A DNA stretch of 30,725 nucleotides from Chloroflexota bacterium. Its GTDB lineage: Bacteria > Chloroflexota > Anaerolineae > Aggregatilineales > UBA3940. The position numbers were made by a program, and so were the translations under genes. The DNA is taken from the NCBI GenBank assembly GCA_024643825.1, contig JAHEME010000001.1:1-30725 (forward strand). The letters are read 5' to 3'. The first letter of the stretch is position 1. Every line of letters starts with the position of its first letter. The notes under the pieces were generated by a model, which saw only the letters and a program-made list of their open reading frames with translations, searched no databases and had not been told where the DNA came from. Of the stretch, positions 23,390 through 30,167 are shown piece by piece.

Positions 23390-24414
23390 TCTGGCGAATG
23401 CATTTGAGCGCCATCCTCGTGGCGATGATTCTCGCTGCTTGCACATCGAGTGCGAGTCCTGCCCCACCACTCGCGCCAACCGAGCATGTAATTTCCACGA
23501 GATCATCAATCGATGAATCTCGCCCCACTGTCAGCCCGGTCCCGACCGTCGTACCAATGGTGACACACACACCAATTTTCGTGTCACAAAACTCACCAGA
23601 GTCTGTCCCTTCCCCTCTGCCGACTGATCAGCGGAATTACAATCTGTGCGTGAGTATTGCCAGCGACTCAAATGGGTACGGTCATGTGACCTTTCAGAGG
23701 CCAGATACTGGCGAAATTGCTATTACCTTCATTGCTCCACTAGCCATTCCGCTTCAGGCCCATCTTGATTCTCTAGGCTTGGAACATTTGCAAGTGATCG
23801 ATCGCAGCCTCTCGGCAGGAGGCTTGACCATTGCGAGTTCCAACTATCTGGAAAGTGACCAGTACTTCCGCTTGAAGCGCGATCACTGCCAGTTTGTGAT
23901 TGTGACTCCGTTCTTTCCGGATGTTGCCGTCAATCTATCCCGGCCAGAAGATTACATCACCAATCTGAATTGGCTACTGGATGGAATCACACGTGCTAGT
24001 CCCGGCTCGCAAATTTTTGTACTGAACTTCTACCTGCCTCATCGAGCCGATTTTACGGCAGATAACAGCGGGCGCGGGCTTACAGAAGATCGCATTGATG
24101 CGTTCAACCGCGCTCTGATGGATGCCTGTGCTGACGGCGGAATAGTTCATAGCTATGAAAAGGTTGCCTGCGTGGATATTCGCAGCTATTTTGAAGGAAT
24201 GTCCGTCAGCTATGTGCTTGCAGAAACGACAAAGGCCGATTACGAAGCCGCCCTGTACCGCACCAATGGCTATAGTCATGTGATTGACGATTACTTCGCA
24301 TCTTCGCCAAAGGGTGTCCTGATTGGAGATGGCATTCATCTGAGTCTGGCGGGTCGTGACCGTCTGGCGGAACATCTTGCAGAGCTTCTGGCTCAACTCA
24401 ATAAAGATTCCTAA
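23365..24414 (+). CDS. SGNH/GDSL-like lipoprotein of the acylation operon
   Basis: This 349-aa exported lipoprotein has a lipobox L-A-A-C (Cys26), a Pro/Thr/Ser linker (about 27-88) and an SGNH-like domain. Block I reads A-S-D-S-N-G-Y-G (Asp101-Ser102) and block V G-D-G-I-H-L-S (Asp322, His325), the normal DxxH spacing. The gene starts inside the preceding SGNH gene (25-base overlap) with GGGG 6 bases before the ATG; ATG 23398 is an alternative. Having a second SGNH protein is unusual for a Dlt-like operon. It might be the true transferase, an esterase that removes the group, or an acceptor-handling factor. Confidence 0.85.
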   Translation: MPYRDSRLIWRMHLSAILVAMILAACTSSASPAPPLAPTEHVISTRSSIDESRPTVSPVPTVVPMVTHTPIFVSQNSPESVPSPLPTDQRNYNLCVSIASDSNGYGHVTFQRPDTGEIAITFIAPLAIPLQAHLDSLGLEHLQVIDRSLSAGGLTIASSNYLESDQYFRLKRDHCQFVIVTPFFPDVAVNLSRPEDYITNLNWLLDGITRASPGSQIFVLNFYLPHRADFTADNSGRGLTEDRIDAFNRALMDACADGGIVHSYEKVACVDIRSYFEGMSVSYVLAETTKADYEAALYRTNGYSHVIDDYFASSPKGVLIGDGIHLSLAGRDRLAEHLAELLAQLNKDS

Positions 24415-24436
24415 ATACTACAATGGAGCAAGCCGC

Positions 24437-24685
24437 ATGAACAGTGATACTAGCAAAGAGCAGCTTCGAGCCTACCTGACCACAGAAGTGCTACATGATC
24501 CTTCCTATCCGTTGGGCGATGGCGATGCGCTGATTTCCAGTGGGCTGATTGACTCGTTCAGTCTGGTGGATGTTGCTTTGTGGGTCGAAGATACATTTGG
24601 GGTTCACATAGATAATAGTGAACTCAATTCCGAGCAATTCGACACTCTCGACCAATTGTTTGCCTATATCACACAGCATCAATAG
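24437..24685 (+). CDS. Acyl carrier protein (DltC-like)
   Basis: This 82-aa acidic protein has the four-helix ACP pattern and the attachment site G-L-I-D-S-F-S-L, where Ser40 would carry the 4'-phosphopantetheine arm. The ATG at 24437 has GGAG 8 bases upstream. It lies 22 bases after the lipoprotein gene and 14 bases before the ligase gene. It is the expected carrier between the ligase and the MBOAT. It is the only carrier protein in the window, and no fatty-acid or polyketide synthesis genes adjoin, so a dedicated role in envelope acylation is likely. Confidence 0.92.
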   Translation: MNSDTSKEQLRAYLTTEVLHDPSYPLGDGDALISSGLIDSFSLVDVALWVEDTFGVHIDNSELNSEQFDTLDQLFAYITQHQ

Positions 24686-24699
24686 GAGATCATCTCAAA

Positions 24700-26394
24700 G
24701 TGACTGAAACACTGATCCGACGAGTGATTGCGCTCTCAGAGCAAGAGCCAGATGCAGCGTGTCTGCACCTGCGATACGTGGATCGCCCAGAGCGATCCCT
24801 GACGCGCGCTGAGTTTGTCGCCTATATTCGAGGAGCTGCTAGGCAGCTCCATGAGATGGGTGCTCGGCCAGGCGATCTGGTGATCATAGTCCAACGCGAT
24901 CTCCTAACGCTGGTAACGACGTTCTTTGGCACATCGTTACTGGGGGCGATTCCATCCATTCTCCCCTTCGCCACCGAGAAGTTAGATCCGACACGTTATC
25001 GAACTGCGATGGCTATGTTGCTGAATCTCGCACGGCCCGCCCTGCTTGCAACGGATACCGAAGTGGTAGAAGATGTGCGGACGCTCCTGCCGGAGGTTGA
25101 GGAGCATCTTCCGGTTGTAGCAGTAATAGAGCCGCAACCTTCTGGTCGTCTGGAAGTCGAAGATCATTTACAAGCAGGTGTGAAGATTGAGGATGTCGCT
25201 CTGCTGCAACACTCATCAGGTACAACTGGGTTGCAAAAGGGGGTAGCCCTATCACACCGCGCCATCTTCGCACAACTGGATTCGTATGGTCACTCTATTG
25301 GATTTTCACCGAATGATGTTGTCGTAAGCTGGCTACCACTGTATCACGATATGGGGCTGATCGCAGGATTTCTCATGCCGCTGCTAGGAGGCGCAAATCT
25401 AGTCCTGATGTCGCCGTTTGACTGGGTACGTGCGCCGCACCTCCTCATGCAAGCAATTTCCGAACATCAGGGAACGTTGTGTTGGCTCCCAAACTTCGCT
25501 TATAACTTCTGCTCTCAGAAGATTCGTGATCGCGATCTGGAAAAGGTCGATCTTTCCAGTATGCGGGCGTTTGTGAACTGCTCGGAGCCAGCCTACGCTG
25601 CCAGCCATCGTCTATTCGCCGACCGTTTTGCGCCCTACGGCCTTGATCTGGGCAAGCTAACTGTATGTTATGCAATGGCTGAGACCGTCTTTGCCGTCTC
25701 TCAAACATCACTGGGAATGCCAGTACAGGCAGATATCGTTGACCGTAGTTCGCTTCGTATCAATAATCTCGCTGTGCCCACCACCGACTCCGCTGATGCA
25801 GTAGAGCGCATTTTGTCTACCGGGCAGCCCATTGAGGGGATGCAGGCACAGATATTGGATACAGATCGCAACACCTTACCGGAACGCCATGTAGGTGAGA
25901 TCGCCGTAAAGAGTAGCTATATGTTGAACGGGTATTTTCACCGCCCTGAGGCAACGGAAGCTGCATTTTATCAAGGTTGGTATCTGACAGGCGATCTTGG
26001 CTACATAGCAAACGGCGAAGTCTTTGTGTTGGGTCGCAAAAAGGATCTGCTAATTGTCGGAGGTCGCAATGTATATCCCCAGGATATTGAAACGCTGGCA
26101 GGGGGAGTCCAAGGAGTACATCCTGGGCGCGTCGCCGTGTTTGGAATTGCGAATGCCCAGGCTGGGACGGAAGAAGCGGCTCTGGTAGCCGAAGTCGATA
26201 CCGAAGATGATGAGGTTCACAATCAGATTCGTGCAGCATTGAGGAAGGTCATTGCCAATGGCAGTGATATTGCTGTTCGTCATATCTGGCTTATGCCACC
26301 CGGATGGCTTGTAAAGACAAGCAGCGGTAAAGTAGCCCGATCTGCCAACCGTGAGAAAATACTGGAAATGCACCCGGAACTGTTCCCCTCGTAG
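24700..26394 (+). CDS. Acyl-adenylating ligase (fatty-acyl-AMP ligase-like; DltA position)
   Basis: This 564-aa ANL-superfamily enzyme activates a carboxylic acid with ATP and loads it on a carrier. The P-loop is S-S-G-T-T-G-L-Q-K (172-180). The stretch W-L-P-L-Y-H-D-M-G (211-219) is typical of fatty-acyl-AMP ligases and long-chain acyl activators rather than of DltA or NRPS adenylation domains. Later motifs are Y-L-T-G-D-L-G, G-R-K-K-D and the catalytic Lys544 in T-S-S-G-K. It starts at a GTG with AGGAGAT 9 bases upstream and is the last gene of the operon. The adjacent ACP is the likely acceptor. The acyl substrate is unknown; a fatty or short aliphatic acid is more likely than D-alanine by these motifs. 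Confidence 0.92.
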   Translation: MTETLIRRVIALSEQEPDAACLHLRYVDRPERSLTRAEFVAYIRGAARQLHEMGARPGDLVIIVQRDLLTLVTTFFGTSLLGAIPSILPFATEKLDPTRYRTAMAMLLNLARPALLATDTEVVEDVRTLLPEVEEHLPVVAVIEPQPSGRLEVEDHLQAGVKIEDVALLQHSSGTTGLQKGVALSHRAIFAQLDSYGHSIGFSPNDVVVSWLPLYHDMGLIAGFLMPLLGGANLVLMSPFDWVRAPHLLMQAISEHQGTLCWLPNFAYNFCSQKIRDRDLEKVDLSSMRAFVNCSEPAYAASHRLFADRFAPYGLDLGKLTVCYAMAETVFAVSQTSLGMPVQADIVDRSSLRINNLAVPTTDSADAVERILSTGQPIEGMQAQILDTDRNTLPERHVGEIAVKSSYMLNGYFHRPEATEAAFYQGWYLTGDLGYIANGEVFVLGRKKDLLIVGGRNVYPQDIETLAGGVQGVHPGRVAVFGIANAQAGTEEAALVAEVDTEDDEVHNQIRAALRKVIANGSDIAVRHIWLMPPGWLVKTSSGKVARSANREKILEMHPELFPS

Positions 26395-26684
26395 TTGGTT
26401 GTGCCCCGGCGATCTCCACAGTGCATCTCATACATGCCATTCACTAGAGGAAAATTGTCTGGTGGAATATGGGTACTATGACCCATTGTGAGGCATCTAC
26501 CTGAGCCTTATACTGCGGTTATCCAGAACGCAGTTTCTAAGCTCATAGAGGTGCATTTGTTATTAGTTTGTAATGGCAAAAAAATGACCCTTTTCCCCGG
26601 CAGGCTTCGACTTATGCTAAGACTGGGCCGGTGAGCTTCCAGTCCTCTTGAATCCTGTCATCTTAGGGAGCTAGTCTCAATCTC
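26395..26684. other. 290-base intergenic stretch
   Basis: I see no gene on either strand. At 26512-26534 there is an imperfect hairpin (ACTGC-bulge-GTT with AAC-GCAGT) followed by TTTCT, a weak terminator candidate for the acylation operon. TTGTCT (26455-26460) and TATGAC (26477-26482), 16 bases apart, make a weak promoter candidate for the propeller lipoprotein with a long leader. No strong signals were found otherwise. Confidence 0.4.
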
Positions 26685-27884
26685 ATGCATTTTGCAAAGA
26701 AGCAATTTACTCTGTGGCTATGTCTTGGTATACTTTTTTCTCTTAGCCTTTCCGCTTGCGATGTGAGCGCCGTAGGGCTGGCTGGTGCTGCTGGTGTAAC
26801 AGGTGTAAATGAAGATATAACCGATGGAGGCTCATCGGTTGCTGGTGGATCGGGAGACACTGGCAATTCAACAACTATCGAAGACCAGACGCAAGAACCC
26901 CCTCCACCTGAACCCACCGAAGAACCATCACCAACTCCATTACCTTCTCCCAGCGGTCGCTTACTCTTCGTTTCTCAACGCACTGGTAATGATGACATCT
27001 ATGTGTTGAACTTGGCGGATGGAAGCCAGTTCGCCCTGACCAATGATCCCGGCAGCGATCAGACACCCGCATGGTCGCCGGATGGCAGCCGAGTAGCTTT
27101 TGCCTCCAGTCAGGATGGCAATATGGAAATCTACGTCATGAATGGGGATGGTTCAGGGAAGACTCGGTTGACCTTCAATGATGCGACAGATCACGCCCCG
27201 GTATGGTCGCCGGATGGCAGTCGCATTGCATTCGAGTCGTTTCGCGATGGCAATTGGGAAATCTACCTCGTGCAGGTCGCCGATATGCAGGAAACGCGGA
27301 TAACAGAGAACTCCGGGGGGGATAGCCAACCCCGATGGTCGCCAGACGGAACGCGCCTGCTGTTTCAAAGCAGCCGCGATGGTGGCAATTCTGATCTCTA
27401 TGAGTTCTCGGTCAATCAAGGGAGCACTCAGCTTCTGACTGTGGAGCCAGCTCCTGACTCCAACGCAAATTGGTCGCCAGATGGATCGCGCATCGCATTT
27501 ACCTCATGGCGTGATGGGAATGCTGAAATCTATGTTATGAATGCGGATGGCACGAACCAGCTTCGGTTGACCAATCACTCAGCGCAAGACGATTTCCCTG
27601 TTTGGTCCCCCGACTCAACTCGGATTATGTTTCGCTCAGATCGAGAAGGGAGCATGGACTTGTATTCTGTGGACGCTGCGGATCCTGTATCTCTGATCCG
27701 TCTCACAGATAGTCCCGGCTATGACGGTGTTCCCTCATGGGCTCCCGATGGACTTCATGTGGCCTTTGCCTCAGATCGGGATGGCAATCTCGAACTTTAT
27801 GTGATGAATTTTGATGGGGGCGATCAGCGTCGCCTTACCACAAATGGGGAAGTCGATGATGCTCCGCAATGGATGAATCCTTAG
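26685..27884 (+). CDS. TolB-like beta-propeller lipoprotein (PD40/WD40-like repeats)
   Basis: This 399-aa exported protein has a lipobox L-S-A-C (Cys25), then a Gly/Thr-rich and a Pro/Glu-rich linker (to about residue 88), and then a propeller. Seven repeat units of about 43 residues are seen. Six of them show the W-S-P-D-G-S-R-I-A-F core, or a variant such as W-A-P-D-G, followed by x-x-R-D-G-N-x-E-I-Y; the first and last are partial and probably close the ring. TolB-type repeats often bind peptides or act as surface scaffolds. No Tol-Pal genes are present, so a Tol function is not supported. The ribosome site is weak (GGAG about 15 bases upstream). Confidence 0.92.
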   Translation: MHFAKKQFTLWLCLGILFSLSLSACDVSAVGLAGAAGVTGVNEDITDGGSSVAGGSGDTGNSTTIEDQTQEPPPPEPTEEPSPTPLPSPSGRLLFVSQRTGNDDIYVLNLADGSQFALTNDPGSDQTPAWSPDGSRVAFASSQDGNMEIYVMNGDGSGKTRLTFNDATDHAPVWSPDGSRIAFESFRDGNWEIYLVQVADMQETRITENSGGDSQPRWSPDGTRLLFQSSRDGGNSDLYEFSVNQGSTQLLTVEPAPDSNANWSPDGSRIAFTSWRDGNAEIYVMNADGTNQLRLTNHSAQDDFPVWSPDSTRIMFRSDREGSMDLYSVDAADPVSLIRLTDSPGYDGVPSWAPDGLHVAFASDRDGNLELYVMNFDGGDQRRLTTNGEVDDAPQWMNP

Positions 27885-27968
27885 TAAGACGTTGTTGACA
27901 ACGTGCAGAGCAGAACATAGAATGGCGAGGGTGTTCTTCGTGTCGATGTGTTCTTGGAGGAGGCTATT

Positions 27969-28793
27969 ATGCATAAGCGGGACAGACAGGGGATCCTGTT
28001 AACAGGGATAAGCATCGTTATCCTATTGTTGGCTGGCTGTCAATCGGGTGCAGAGGCTGGTACCGGTGAGACGACCGGAGGTGATACTGGCAGCGTGGGC
28101 ACGACTTCTGGTGGTAGCACAGGTGGGGAGGCAGTTGCTCCTCCTCTACCGGAGGGGCCTGTTTCCAGCAGCATCGTTCTAGACCCTGCCGGGAACTCTG
28201 ATGAGACGGCTCGTGCCATTGATTCAGCGATCTATGAGACGCTGATAGTTACCAATGCCAGTGGGGAATCATCTCCGGCTCTTGCACAATCCTGGGTCGT
28301 TTCTGATGACACTCTAGACTATATCTTCACACTTCGCTCAGGCGTTACGTTCCATGATGGAACACCCGTAAACGCCGATGCAGTGATCGCGAATTTTACC
28401 CGTTGGTTTGACCCAGCCAGTTCGCTGCGTGGATCGGGATCATACCAGCCTTGGGCAGATGCCTTTGGTGGTTTTCAAGGCGAGATGACCGATGGCGGAA
28501 GCCCGAAGTCGTCGTTCGACGGAATCGAGAAGGTAGACGATCTGACTGTGCTCGTCCACCTCAACCGCCCACAACCAGATTTGCTGATGACTCTCGCGGA
28601 TATTTCGTTCGGAATCGCCAGCCCGATTGCTATCGAAGCTTCCGGGGATACGTATGGAACAGCTTCCGGCAGCGCGGTGGGAACTGGACCGTATAAAGTT
28701 GGAGCGTGGACAGCCAGCAGTCTCACCCTGGATCCCAACACCAGCTATTGGGGCGAAGTCCCTGCTGATACGAAAGAGTTTCCATTGCAGTAA
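27969..28793 (+). CDS. Half-length family 5 solute-binding lipoprotein (oligopeptide-type), probably truncated
   Basis: This 274-aa lipoprotein has a lipobox L-A-G-C (Cys24) and a Gly/Thr/Ser linker, then the first lobe of a family 5 (OppA/DppA) solute-binding protein: S-P-A-L-A-Q-S-W, F-T-L-R-S-G-V-T-F-H-D-G-T-P, V-G-T-G-P-Y-K-V. The frame stops just after N-T-S-Y-W-G. Complete relatives continue for another 250 or so residues with the second lobe. No downstream frame restores it, and the region after the stop holds hairpins and then the sigma gene. It is therefore a truncated gene or a half-protein with a new role. The ATG at 27969 has GGAGGAGG 5 bases upstream. No permease genes adjoin. 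Confidence 0.82.
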   Translation: MHKRDRQGILLTGISIVILLLAGCQSGAEAGTGETTGGDTGSVGTTSGGSTGGEAVAPPLPEGPVSSSIVLDPAGNSDETARAIDSAIYETLIVTNASGESSPALAQSWVVSDDTLDYIFTLRSGVTFHDGTPVNADAVIANFTRWFDPASSLRGSGSYQPWADAFGGFQGEMTDGGSPKSSFDGIEKVDDLTVLVHLNRPQPDLLMTLADISFGIASPIAIEASGDTYGTASGSAVGTGPYKVGAWTASSLTLDPNTSYWGEVPADTKEFPLQ

Positions 28794-28843
28794 GATCGGG
28801 AATCTATCCCCGTTTTATCTAGGACAGGTATGTTGAGAGGAAA

Positions 28844-28880
28844 CTTGGGCCGGGGCACAGTTTGAGTGATCCGGCCCAAG
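28844..28880 (+). terminator. Hairpin between the binding-protein and sigma genes
   Basis: CTTGGGCCGG (28844-28853) pairs perfectly with CCGGCCCAAG (28871-28880) around a 17-nt loop. A second small hairpin follows at 28889-28906 (AAAGGAA, TTGG, TTCCTTT), ending in TTTTGTTT. Together they may terminate the upstream transcript. Confidence 0.45.
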
Positions 28881-28964
28881 GCATCCTGAAAGGAATTGGT
28901 TCCTTTTGTTTCAACCCGTTTCGACCGCTCCAAGCGACTAATGATCAAAGATGGTAGTGCCATA

Positions 28965-29525
28965 ATGTCTGATTCCGATCAGCCAACGGATAACGCCTTG
29001 ATCCGCATGGCTAAAACTGGAAGTTTGGAAGCATTTAGTAGCTTATACGAGCGATATCTTCCAATGGTCTATAGTCGGGTTCGCTATACCGTTCCCGAAT
29101 CTGACGTGGAAGACGTAACACAAGAAATATTCATCGCCATGATGAAGTCGCTTAGGAGCTTTAAGGGAAACGCTCAGTTTAGTACGTGGTTACGGACGCT
29201 AGTGAATCGGCGTGTCGCTGATTATTACCGGAAGCGTAACTCCGCGCAGATGGAACTGGCTGTTGATGTAAGCGAAGCCGATCCGTCGTTGCCCGGATTA
29301 AGTGTCGGGTCTAGCACCGGGCTATCCGATGATCGGATCATGTTGAGGCGTGCCTTGCGAGAATTACCCGAAGCTTATCAAGAGGTGCTAATGCTTCGGT
29401 TTGTGGAAGGTATGCAATTTCGAGAGATTGCACGGGAGCGAGGGCAATCTCTCGAAGCTACAAAGTCCTTATTTCGGCGTTCTATAGCCGCCCTACGAAA
29501 ACAAATTGAGCAATCCAATGCCTAA
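28965..29525 (+). CDS. ECF-type RNA polymerase sigma factor
   Basis: This 186-aa protein holds only sigma regions 2 and 4. Region 2 (about 24-92) has L-Y-E-R-Y-L-P-M-V-Y, the D-V-E-D-V-T-Q-E-I-F motif and F-S-T-W-L-R. Region 4 (about 127-178) has L-P-E-A-Y-Q-E-V-L-M-L-R and a helix-turn-helix F-R-E-I-A-R-E-R-G. The ATG at 28965 matches the usual N-terminus; the frame stays open upstream to a TTG at 28896, but ribosome sites are poor for every choice. The next gene starts 8 bases before its stop, the usual sigma/anti-sigma arrangement. Likely targets are the envelope lipoprotein genes around it. Confidence 0.93.
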   Translation: MSDSDQPTDNALIRMAKTGSLEAFSSLYERYLPMVYSRVRYTVPESDVEDVTQEIFIAMMKSLRSFKGNAQFSTWLRTLVNRRVADYYRKRNSAQMELAVDVSEADPSLPGLSVGSSTGLSDDRIMLRRALRELPEAYQEVLMLRFVEGMQFREIARERGQSLEATKSLFRRSIAALRKQIEQSNA

Positions 29526-30021
29526 TCATTCCGACTCAGATTCTCAAGCTCTTGATACTTACCTTGCCGCCTATGTCGATGAGGTCGTAGATGGGGTAAG
29601 TACTGTACACAGCGCACCACAAGCGACCAATAAAGAGATGGAAGAGGTTGTTCGCCAACTTCATGCCGAGCTTCGTCTGATCTCTCCTGGTGCCGATGTC
29701 CGCGAGCGTATCCGTAGTAATCTGACTCAGCAGTGGTACCAGATGTATCCGGAGAGCCAGGCTGATAGCGTGTTACAGCAATGGTGGCGGTCGATCTCCG
29801 GCAATTCCTGGAGTTCAGGGCGACGTAGTCAGCGTTTGAGTACTTTTGCTCTAGCAGGGGCGGCCATCGTAGTTCTTGCTTTTCTTGCAGTGTTGAATAT
29901 TAGCAGCCCACAGCCGCTGCCTGCATCTGCTGAGGGTGATTTATCGTTTGGGTTTGTGGCTGTCGGCCTGGGTATGATTGTAGCTGTTGCTGCACTGCTC
30001 TTTTCGCGGAGAAAACGGTGA
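29518..30021 (+). CDS. Two-TM putative anti-sigma factor
   Basis: This 167-aa protein overlaps the sigma gene by 8 bases, so position is the main evidence for an anti-sigma role. Residues 1-100 are cytosolic, acidic and helical. They lack the H-x-x-x-C-x-x-C zinc motif of common ZAS anti-sigma factors. TM1 is about 108-127, followed by a short outside loop and TM2 (about 143-162), ending in S-R-R-K-R. The end recalls a sorting signal (hydrophobic stretch plus basic tail), but no L-P-x-T-G is present. The function is inferred, not shown by a domain. Confidence 0.7.
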   Translation: MPNHSDSDSQALDTYLAAYVDEVVDGVSTVHSAPQATNKEMEEVVRQLHAELRLISPGADVRERIRSNLTQQWYQMYPESQADSVLQQWWRSISGNSWSSGRRSQRLSTFALAGAAIVVLAFLAVLNISSPQPLPASAEGDLSFGFVAVGLGMIVAVAALLFSRRKR

Positions 30022-30103
30022 ATCGTTTCGGCGGGGAACGACCCGTTCTAAGAGCAGATTGCGACCAAGTAAGATAGGAGGCTGATCAAAGGAGGTTACA
30101 CTT

Positions 30104-30154
30104 GTGAGAAGTTCTTGCAACGTAAGCAGAGTAAATCATTGGGATCGGGAATGA
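30104..30154 (+). CDS. Possible 16-codon leader peptide
   Basis: A very good ribosome site, AAAGGAGG (30088-30095), stands 8 bases before a GTG that opens a 16-codon frame. The frame ends with TGA at 30152-30154, just before the ribosome site of the repeat lipoprotein. It could be a leader that couples translation to the next gene, or chance. No codon bias or family supports it. Confidence 0.25.
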   Translation: MRSSCNVSRVNHWDRE

Positions 30155-30167
30155 AAGGAGAGCTAAA

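Noticed and set aside
24700..26394. Calling the ligase DltA (D-alanine specific)
   Set aside because: The motifs resemble fatty-acyl-AMP ligases, and I cannot identify the D-alanine pocket residues. The operon role is similar but the substrate is not established.
26685..27884. True TolB of a Tol-Pal system
   Set aside because: No tolQRA or pal genes adjoin, and the protein is a lipoprotein with a Gly/Pro linker. Only the repeat fold is shared.
29890..30021. LPXTG-type sorting signal at the end of the putative anti-sigma factor
   Set aside because: There is a hydrophobic stretch and a basic tail, but no L-P-x-T-G. The L-P-A-S-A sequence is not a convincing variant, and a second TM explains it.
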